A stretch of 28,339 nt of DNA from JANNBN01 sp031385545. GTDB taxonomy: Bacteria; Actinomycetota; Acidimicrobiia; Acidimicrobiales; JANYDT01. This document shows, in pieces, positions 1-5,801 of this stretch. The translations under genes were made by a program, and so were the position numbers. The notes beneath the pieces are model-generated. The model ran no database searches. It saw only the letters and a program-made list of their open reading frames with translations, and was not told where the DNA came from. Every line of letters starts with the position of its first letter. The stretch's first letter is position 1. The stretch is from the NCBI GenBank assembly GCA_031385545.1, contig JANNBN010000052.1, forward strand, positions 1 to 28,339, in the 5' to 3' direction.

Positions 1-613
1 CAACTCCGTCTTCCGGCGCAACCGCATCGGCATTTCGCCCAACAGCCAGCTCATGGAACGACTGTCGCCGCAGGGCGACGTGGTGATCGCCGGGAACCTG
101 GTGGAGGACAACGACGATCCGCTGACACCGCCAGCGGCCTCAGGCGCCTTCGGTATCGGAATTGCTGTCGGTGGCGGAGAACGCAACAGGATCCTTCGCA
201 ACCGTGTGCGCGGGCATGACACGCTGGGTATCGCACTGACCACGCTGAATGAGTTCCTGCCAGCCGCTAATCGGGTCGAGGGCAACGTGTTGTCGGACAA
301 TGGCGTAGACCTCGGCTTTTTTCGGACATCCGGCGCGGCACTGGCGTCCAACGGCAACTGCTTCGTCCGAAACCGATTTGCTTCCTCGGAGCCGAAGGAA
401 ATCGAAGCCGTGCTCACGTGCGACGCACGGTCCACGGACATCGCCACTGACGGTAGACGGTTCACCAAGCCAGGGCCACCGCCGTTCGACTACCGAGCTA
501 TTCCGCTCCCGTCTCCGCAACTGAGTATGCCCGGCGCTGCCACTGCCGCTCCCGAGCGAGCGTCCGCCGTCGCCCCGTCAATCGACATGTCGACGATCGA
601 GGTCCCCGCATGA
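1..613 (+). CDS. Right-handed parallel beta-helix protein, C-terminal part (5' end outside window)
   Basis: The reading frame is open from base 2, so the gene begins upstream of the window; the first internal Met is at 53. The visible ~203 residues show short, irregular repeats rich in Asn, Gly, Val and Ile (for example VVIAGNLVEDND, NRILRNRVRGHD, NRVEGNVLSDNG), each about 22-26 residues apart. This is the pattern of PbH1 repeats in right-handed parallel beta-helix proteins (pectate lyase/NosD-like folds). The last ~50 residues are Pro/Ala/Ser-rich and leave the helix. Such folds occur in polysaccharide lyases and surface proteins; no catalytic residues can be assigned from this fragment, so substrate and activity are unknown. 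The stop codon overlaps the next start (ATGA at 610-613), which suggests translational coupling with the putative lipoprotein downstream and an envelope role for both. Confidence 0.75.
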   Translation, partial: NSVFRRNRIGISPNSQLMERLSPQGDVVIAGNLVEDNDDPLTPPAASGAFGIGIAVGGGERNRILRNRVRGHDTLGIALTTLNEFLPAANRVEGNVLSDNGVDLGFFRTSGAALASNGNCFVRNRFASSEPKEIEAVLTCDARSTDIATDGRRFTKPGPPPFDYRAIPLPSPQLSMPGAATAAPERASAVAPSIDMSTIEVPA

Positions 614-1458
614 ATGTGACTATCCGAAATAGTCTACGTATGCTGACTATCAGTGTACTTATGGTCGCTAACGCTGGTTGTGGGGGTCCCGAGCGTCCAG
701 CATCCGGCACGACGAATCCGACGACGGTTGCTCCGGTTGAGACTCAGCTCACGGTTGCCGACGCCAACATCCTGTCGCGTCTTCTGTTCAACAACTACGA
801 CAAGGGCGGAGCCGACGTTTCGGTCCATGTGCCCTACGGGCTTCAGTCCTCGATTCAGATCCAAGCCGTTGTCGACTGGAAGAACCATGTTGGCAAAGCC
901 GAGGTCCGCGTGGTGGGGACGGATGGGAAGGTCATTGACACGTCCACAGTGTTTTGGCGCGATCTGTACGACTCGCAAAAGGGCCTGGTCGCCACGACCT
1001 TGAAGGGCCTTGCCGAATCCATGACCACAGCCGGGCGGCCTGGTGTGAACTACGTCGCCCGGCCGTTCTCCGAAACATCACCGCTCGACCGAGTGCTGCG
1101 GTACCTGGACGGCCTCGCAACAGCACAAGCAGAAAATCCGCTGCTGCTCCGCCAGGACGAGAAGGCGAAATCCCTGGGCAATCAGGTAATCACAACCGCT
1201 GACGCAACGGCAGTGGGAGCTGCTGATGGAGCGGTGGTCGATGCCATCGCGCTCCGATACGGAAAGTCGCGTTACTGGGCAGACCCGAAGAAGGGGCTGA
1301 TGCTCCAAGCGAGCGCTCCGCTCGCCGGCCTGGCAGAGGAGACCGTCTTCAGGTTTTCTGCGCACCGTCCCCGGACGGTGACGCTTCCCGGCGTCGACGA
1401 GGTTGTGGATGCGGCCGATATTCCGCAGATCTATCAACAGTTGACCTCACGCAAGTAG
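610..1458 (+). CDS. Putative lipoprotein of unknown function
   Basis: This is a 282-residue protein that I do not recognise. Residues 1-23 form a signal-peptide-like stretch (basic start, then a hydrophobic run) ending in VANAGC, so Cys24 is a candidate lipidation site. The -3 residue is Asn, which is unusual for a lipobox, so lipidation is probable rather than certain. A Pro/Thr-rich linker to about residue 50 is followed by a soluble alpha/beta-looking domain. The start ATG at 610 overlaps the stop of the beta-helix gene (ATGA), indicating coupled translation. The first ~60 bases are clearly more AT-rich than the neighbouring coding sequence and use codons that are otherwise rare here. It is likely exported and anchored at the outer face of the membrane; function cannot be inferred. 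Confidence 0.75.
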   Translation: MNVTIRNSLRMLTISVLMVANAGCGGPERPASGTTNPTTVAPVETQLTVADANILSRLLFNNYDKGGADVSVHVPYGLQSSIQIQAVVDWKNHVGKAEVRVVGTDGKVIDTSTVFWRDLYDSQKGLVATTLKGLAESMTTAGRPGVNYVARPFSETSPLDRVLRYLDGLATAQAENPLLLRQDEKAKSLGNQVITTADATAVGAADGAVVDAIALRYGKSRYWADPKKGLMLQASAPLAGLAEETVFRFSAHRPRTVTLPGVDEVVDAADIPQIYQQLTSRK

Positions 1459-1463
1459 CCCAA

Positions 1464-1483
1464 GCACGGGCAGCCGAGCGTGC
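1464..1483 (+). terminator. Weak hairpin after the lipoprotein gene
   Basis: A 5-bp inverted repeat (GCACG ... CGTGC, 10-base loop) starts six bases after the stop codon. There is no T tract, so it is only a candidate terminator. Confidence 0.25.
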
Positions 1484-1502
1484 GGGAATAATCCGCCCCG
1501 CA

Positions 1503-1527
1503 AACTTGATACACACATTGTCAAGTT
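1503..1527 (+). promoter_or_regulatory. HAIR-like operator (HspR site) upstream of clpB
   Basis: A perfect 7-bp inverted repeat, AACTTGA-N11-TCAAGTT, lies 24 bases before the clpB start. The HAIR consensus bound by the actinobacterial heat-shock repressor HspR is CTTGAGT-N7-ACTCAAG, i.e. CTTGA-N11-TCAAG; this site has exactly those arms and spacing and differs only in the inner two bases of each arm. Position and partner gene fit: HspR is known to repress clpB and dnaK operons in Streptomyces and mycobacteria. HspR itself is not encoded in the window. Confidence 0.75.
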
Positions 1528-1551
1528 CTTTGCACTGATCCGGAGAATCCC

Positions 1552-4029
1552 GTGTCGTTCGATCCAAACAAGTGGACCCTCAAGACCCAGGACGCGTTCA
1601 ACACGGCCGTGGCCGACGCGAAGCAGCGCTCGAACCCTGAGGTTACCCAGGAGCACCTGCTCACGGCCATGCTCGGCCAAGCGGACTCCCTTGTCCTGCC
1701 GGTCCTGAGCAAGGTGGGGGTACAGCATGGGTCCCTCCAGTCAAAGCTGGCAGACGCAGTTGCGAGGATGCCGCGGGCTTACGGTGGCGATGCCAATGTG
1801 TCGCGGGGAGTACGAGATGCGTTGGCCCGGGCTGACGGCGAACGAACCTCGATGGGTGACAGTTTCCTGTCGACAGAGCACCTGCTGCTCGCAATGCAGG
1901 AATTGGTCGGCGTCTCTCGAACCGACATTGCTGCGGCTCTTGCTGAATTGCGGGGCTCGAAAAAGGTCACGTCGCAAAATCCAGAGGACACGTTTCAGGC
2001 ACTCGAGAAGTACGGTCGGGATCTCACCGAAGCAGCGCGCAAGGGCAAACTCGATCCGGTCATCGGCCGCGACGAAGAGATCCGTCGCACGATTCAGGTC
2101 CTTGCCCGTCGAACGAAGAACAACCCGGTGCTCATCGGGGAACCCGGCGTCGGCAAGACCGCAATCGTCGAAGGACTCGCGCGCCGCATCGTCGACGGCG
2201 ACGTGCCGGAGAGCCTCAAGAATCGTCGCCTCATCGCGCTCGACCTTGCCTCCATGGTGGCCGGCGCAAAATTCCGCGGCGAGTTCGAAGAGCGGCTGAA
2301 GGCTGTGCTGTCCGAGATCACCGAAGCGCAAGGCGAGGTGATCACCTTCATCGACGAGATGCACACCATCGTCGGCGCGGGCGCTGCTGAAGGTTCGATG
2401 GACGCCGGCAACATGATCAAGCCGATGCTGGCCCGGGGTGAGCTGCGGCTGATCGGTGCAACGACGCTTGATGAGTATCGGAAGTACGTCGAGAAGGACG
2501 CCGCGCTGGAGCGTCGTTTCCAGCAGGTTTACGTCGGCGAACCGTCCGTCGAAGACTCCATCGCAATCCTGCGCGGCTTGAAAGAGCGTTACGAGGTCCA
2601 CCATGGCGTCCGCATCCAGGACAATGCGTTGGTCGCTGCGGCGGTGATGTCCAACCGCTACATCACTTCGCGGTTTCTGCCGGATAAGGCGATCGACCTT
2701 GTCGACGAGGCCGCCTCCCGTCTTCGCATCGAGATCGACTCGATGCCGACCGAGATCGACGTCGTCGAACGCCGCATACGCCAACTCGAGATCGAGCATG
2801 TCGCGCTTGAGAAGGAGACTGATGCGGCATCCATCGAACGTCTTGATTCGCTCGATCGAGAGCTCGCGGATCTTCGCGAGCAGAGCACCGGGATGAAGGC
2901 GCACTGGGAGAACGAGAAGACGGCGATCGCCGTCATCCGGCTGCTGAAGGAGCAGCTCGAGACACTGCGCGGTCAGGTTGAGCGCGAGAGTGATCTGCAA
3001 AAGGCTGCGGAGATTCGCTATGGACAGATCCCCGAGGTCGAGCGGCGAATTGCTGATGCGACGCAGCACCTCGACGAACTGCAGGCGACGCAACGCATGC
3101 TGAAGGAAGAAGTTGACGCCGACGACATTGCCGAGGTCGTTTCGAAGGCCACCGGAGTACCTGTGAGCCGATTGCTCGAAGGTGAAATGTCCAAGCTGGT
3201 CAGGATGGAAGACGATCTGCATCGTCGGGTGGTCGGCCAGGAAGACGCAGTGACAGCGGTAGCAAACGCTATTCGGCGCAGCCGCGCTGGGCTTTCAGAT
3301 CCGCACAAACCGATTGGGTCCTTCCTCTTCCTCGGTCCCACCGGCGTTGGCAAGACCGAACTCGCCCGTGCGCTTGCGGCCTTCTTGTTCGACGACGAGA
3401 AGGCGATGATCCGCATCGACATGGGGGAGTACATGGAGAAGCACTCCGTGGCCCGCCTCATCGGTGCTCCTCCTGGGTATGTCGGCTACGACGAAGGTGG
3501 GCAGCTCACCGAAGCTGTGCGGCGCCGTCCGTATGCAGTCGTACTGCTCGACGAGGTCGAGAAGGCCCACCCGGACGTGTTCAACACGCTGTTGCAGTTG
3601 CTCGACGATGGACGTCTGACCGATGGTCAGGGACGCACGATCGACTTCACGAACAGCGTAATCATCATGACGTCCAACATCCGTGGCGAGCTGAGCGAGT
3701 TCTTCAAGCCCGAGTTCATCAACCGCATCGACGAGATCATCACGTTCCGTTCCCTGACCAAAGCCGACCTCGTGCCGATCGTTGCCATTCAACTGGAGGG
3801 TTTGCGGTCACGGCTCGCAGCTCGCCGACTCAGCCTCACGGTTACGCCCGAGGCCTCGGCGTGGCTTGCTGAGCACGGTTACGACGAGGCCTTCGGCGCC
3901 CGCCCGCTGAAGCGACTGATCCAACGTGCGGTGGCCGACCCCCTTGCCAAGCAGTTGCTGGAGGGTCAGTACGCCGAAGGTGACACGGTCACCGTCGACC
4001 TCGACGGAGGGATGATCTCGCTTCGTTGA
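1552..4029 (+). CDS. clpB: ATP-dependent chaperone ClpB
   Basis: ClpB is a hexameric AAA+ disaggregase that pulls proteins out of aggregates with DnaK/DnaJ/GrpE in the cytoplasm. The 825-residue product has the full family layout: an N-terminal Clp repeat domain (about 1-140), AAA1 with Walker A GEPGVGKT (196-203) and an IDEMH Walker B, the coiled-coil middle domain (about 390-520) that distinguishes ClpB from ClpA/C, and AAA2 with Walker A GPTGVGKT (595-602), the pore loop GYVGYDEGG, Walker B LLDEVEKAH and the C-terminal small domain. The start is GTG at 1552, preceded by GGAG at 1542-1545; it gives the usual MSFDPNKWT start. A HAIR-like operator just upstream predicts heat-shock control by HspR. 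The segment between TSN and FKPEFINRID in AAA2 is unusually short (7 residues: IRGELSE). Confidence 0.97.
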   Translation: MSFDPNKWTLKTQDAFNTAVADAKQRSNPEVTQEHLLTAMLGQADSLVLPVLSKVGVQHGSLQSKLADAVARMPRAYGGDANVSRGVRDALARADGERTSMGDSFLSTEHLLLAMQELVGVSRTDIAAALAELRGSKKVTSQNPEDTFQALEKYGRDLTEAARKGKLDPVIGRDEEIRRTIQVLARRTKNNPVLIGEPGVGKTAIVEGLARRIVDGDVPESLKNRRLIALDLASMVAGAKFRGEFEERLKAVLSEITEAQGEVITFIDEMHTIVGAGAAEGSMDAGNMIKPMLARGELRLIGATTLDEYRKYVEKDAALERRFQQVYVGEPSVEDSIAILRGLKERYEVHHGVRIQDNALVAAAVMSNRYITSRFLPDKAIDLVDEAASRLRIEIDSMPTEIDVVERRIRQLEIEHVALEKETDAASIERLDSLDRELADLREQSTGMKAHWENEKTAIAVIRLLKEQLETLRGQVERESDLQKAAEIRYGQIPEVERRIADATQHLDELQATQRMLKEEVDADDIAEVVSKATGVPVSRLLEGEMSKLVRMEDDLHRRVVGQEDAVTAVANAIRRSRAGLSDPHKPIGSFLFLGPTGVGKTELARALAAFLFDDEKAMIRIDMGEYMEKHSVARLIGAPPGYVGYDEGGQLTEAVRRRPYAVVLLDEVEKAHPDVFNTLLQLLDDGRLTDGQGRTIDFTNSVIIMTSNIRGELSEFFKPEFINRIDEIITFRSLTKADLVPIVAIQLEGLRSRLAARRLSLTVTPEASAWLAEHGYDEAFGARPLKRLIQRAVADPLAKQLLEGQYAEGDTVTVDLDGGMISLR

Positions 4030-4040
4030 CGGGCAGGCGG

Positions 4041-4046
4041 TACGGT
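4041..4046 (+). promoter_or_regulatory. Candidate -10 element for the PPOX gene
   Basis: TACGGT lies 7 bases before the ATG at 4054, with no Shine-Dalgarno sequence between. It matches the TANNNT -10 pattern of leaderless actinobacterial transcripts. The gap to clpB is only 24 bases, so readthrough from clpB is also possible. Confidence 0.4.
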
Positions 4047-4053
4047 TCCGGCG

Positions 4054-4731
4054 ATGGAACCGGTTCCGTTCGAACACCTCGTGACTTCCGAGGCAGAGTT
4101 ACGACTGCTGTACCGCGAACCGAGCAGTTTGGTGAGGAACAAGAAGCAACCGTTGCTCGATGCTGTGTCCATACGATTCGTGGAGAGCACACCGCTGATG
4201 ATGCTCGGCACAGCCGGCGCGGATGGTGCCGTTGAGGTATCGCCTCGCGGCGGACCGCCGGGGTGGGTGAAGGTCATCGACCCGACCCGACTGGCGATCC
4301 CAGACTTCAACGGCAACAACCTCATCGATTCGATCACCAACATCGTTGGAAACCCGTCGGTCGGGTTGCTGTTCGTCCACCCCGGCAAAGACGAAACGCT
4401 GCGGGTCAACGGTCGAGCCTGGATCACCACCGATCCCGATTTGATTATCCGCTGCTCGGAAACACGGTCAGACGGGCTGGCTCCTGCGGCGCCGAAGGCG
4501 ATCATCGGCGTACAGATCACCGACGTGTTCATCCATTGCGCAAAGGCGTTTCGCCGAGGGTCGGTCTGGCAACCAGGCGCTTGGGCTTCGCTCGACAAGG
4601 TCGACGCAATTGACATCCTGCGTTGTCAGATGTCGATCGACACGCCAAGGGAGCAGCTTCTTGTCAGCTTTGCCGACGGGTATGCCTCCGATCTTGCGAG
4701 CGACCTCGCGCAGCCTCAACGCGATTCATAG
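4054..4731 (+). CDS. Pyridoxamine 5'-phosphate oxidase (PPOX)-family FMN protein, MSMEG_1061-like
   Basis: The 225-residue protein has the split-barrel flavin fold typical of the PPOX family: a beta-strand segment reading MLGTAGADGAVEVSPRGG, then DFNGNNLIDSITNIVGNPSVGLLF and LRVNGRAWI. These match the pattern of the DR_2398/MSMEG_1061 subfamily from memory. Members bind FMN or sometimes F420 and reduce or oxidise small molecules; the physiological substrate is not known for most, and this is not the PdxH vitamin B6 enzyme itself. No signal peptide or membrane segment is seen, so it should be cytoplasmic. It follows clpB by 24 bases with its own possible -10 element. The C-terminal ~20 residues are polar and probably disordered. 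Confidence 0.85.
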   Translation: MEPVPFEHLVTSEAELRLLYREPSSLVRNKKQPLLDAVSIRFVESTPLMMLGTAGADGAVEVSPRGGPPGWVKVIDPTRLAIPDFNGNNLIDSITNIVGNPSVGLLFVHPGKDETLRVNGRAWITTDPDLIIRCSETRSDGLAPAAPKAIIGVQITDVFIHCAKAFRRGSVWQPGAWASLDKVDAIDILRCQMSIDTPREQLLVSFADGYASDLASDLAQPQRDS

Positions 4732-4738
4732 GAAATAT

Positions 4739-4764
4739 GTCGACTCAGGTTGTCGACTCAGGTT
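4739..4764. repeat. Two tandem 13-bp direct repeats
   Basis: GTCGACTCAGGTT occurs twice head to tail, perfectly, starting eight bases after the PPOX stop codon. It opens a 331-base stretch (4732-5062) in which I see no credible gene. Confidence 0.9.
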
Positions 4765-4834
4765 CCTGTACCCTGTCGGCCCGGCTGACGGCACGTCGGA
4801 AGACGGCGCTCTGTTGTTTCCTTCGTGTCGAAGA

Positions 4835-4904
4835 CCTCTGTGTTCGTTCCGTAATGATCTGGTGGCGGTGGTCGTAGTCGGTCGTTACGGAACGAACGCA
4901 GAGG
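4835..4904. repeat. Long inverted repeat, 20-bp arms with one mismatch
   Basis: The arms are 4835-4854 and 4885-4904, separated by a 30-base GT-rich loop. Nineteen of 20 positions pair and the odd one would be a G-U pair in RNA. The arms contain the word ACGGAACGAA (on opposite strands). As RNA this would form a strong hairpin; it lacks a following T tract. Confidence 0.85.
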
Positions 4905-4965
4905 GGCGCGAGTTGGTTGGGGGTGGCGGTGGTCGTGGTCGGTCGTTACGGAACGAACGCAGAGG
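4861..4965. repeat. Two 44-bp direct repeats separated by 17 bp
   Basis: Unit 1 is 4861-4904 and unit 2 is 4922-4965; they differ at a single base (TAG versus TGG in the left part). Each unit is a GGTGGCGGTGGTCGT-type G/T-rich half followed by TCGTTACGGAACGAACG. The second half of unit 1 is also the right arm of the inverted repeat. Two units are too few for a CRISPR array, and the 17-base spacer is too short. Confidence 0.9.
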
Positions 4966-5049
4966 GCGCTCCCAGGGATTGGTGAGCGGATCGGTTGGGA
5001 AGGTTCTGGCCGGATCCCGCTATTCGACGTGACTGTCATACCCTTACGT

Positions 5050-5055
5050 GATAAT
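5050..5055 (+). promoter_or_regulatory. Candidate -10 element for the zinc-finger gene
   Basis: GATAAT lies 7 bases before the ATG at 5063, placing transcription start at or next to the start codon (leaderless). No convincing -35 hexamer is visible; GTGACT at 5029-5034 would leave a short 15-base spacer. Confidence 0.45.
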
Positions 5056-5062
5056 TCGATGT

Positions 5063-5776
5063 ATGACAACTTCATTGAATCGTCCCAGCTCTCAGCATGG
5101 AGCGGGTGACTGCCAGGTTCTACACGCCGATGGCGTCTTGACGTGTGAGTGGTGCGGCGTTCCGTTCGATCCGCGCTCATCAAGAGGGCGACTCCCCCGG
5201 TTCTGTCGAGCTTCGCATCGCGTTCGAGCATGCGAGCGCCGCCGGGGATTGTTGCGCGCCGGGCGAGCGCCACAACGGGGACGGCTTCCGTCTACGGGTC
5301 GACAGGGACCGATCGGCATCGAGCCGAATCCGTTCATCGTGTACGCACACGAACCTGGCTCCGTTCCGCTGCTCGGTTCGGTTGCCTTTCGGCGGTTGCG
5401 CATCCACCGGATTCGGGTGGGAGGCATCCCCAACGCGCACCTTGTGCCGTCATTGTGCGGTGCAATGGTCCAACCGGTCGGAAACCCGGTCCAAGCGGGC
5501 GGGTTGATGTCGGTGTGCCGGAGCTGCGAGCGACTGGCCGCGCTGCACCCGGTGGATCCACGTTGGTGGAACGCAATGACGCAACGCGTCGCTGGCGCGT
5601 TGCTCGATGACATTGGCTCGACAATCCTGGCTCTCGGGCAAGCGGTTGCCGGGGCGCGCGATCCTGACGCAACGCTGGTCCGCGCCGAGCGTGAGTTGCG
5701 GCTGCTCGGTTGTGCAATCGGGTTGGTGGAACCGTTGCCCCCGTCCTTGCACCGCCGGTCGGTCAGCCCGCCGTGA
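5063..5776 (+). CDS. Zinc-finger protein of unknown function
   Basis: The 237-residue product starts at the second of two close ATGs, 7 bases after a GATAAT. Near the N terminus it has C28-x2-C31-x16-C48-x3-H52 within the pattern CEWCG...RFCRASHRVRACERRR. This resembles the small treble-clef zinc motif (CxxCG...FCSxxCRxRA) found in many short actinobacterial proteins, with the fourth ligand His instead of Cys. A second possible metal site involves C132 and C152-x2-C155 (CRSCERLAALHP). The C-terminal ~60 residues are predicted helical. The middle (55-95) is basic, so nucleic-acid binding is possible but not shown. It converges on the molybdenum hydroxylase gene with only 25 bases between the stop codons. 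Product family not recognised beyond the zinc motif. Confidence 0.7.
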   Translation: MTTSLNRPSSQHGAGDCQVLHADGVLTCEWCGVPFDPRSSRGRLPRFCRASHRVRACERRRGLLRAGRAPQRGRLPSTGRQGPIGIEPNPFIVYAHEPGSVPLLGSVAFRRLRIHRIRVGGIPNAHLVPSLCGAMVQPVGNPVQAGGLMSVCRSCERLAALHPVDPRWWNAMTQRVAGALLDDIGSTILALGQAVAGARDPDATLVRAERELRLLGCAIGLVEPLPPSLHRRSVSPP

Positions 5777-5801
5777 CGCCGCTGGATCCCAGCTGTGTCG
5801 G

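Noticed and set aside
1741..3222. Long minus-strand open frame (493 codons) opposite clpB
   Set aside because: It mirrors the codon structure of clpB, has no recognisable domain and no start signal; long antisense frames are expected in GC-rich DNA.
4861..4965. CRISPR array
   Set aside because: There are only two units, the spacer is 17 bases, and no cas gene is present.
4758..5273. Minus-strand open frame of 171 codons across the 4.8-5.0-kb repeats
   Set aside because: It is largely translation of the repeats (LRSFRNDRLRP-type copies) and overlaps the zinc-finger gene; no ribosome site or domain.
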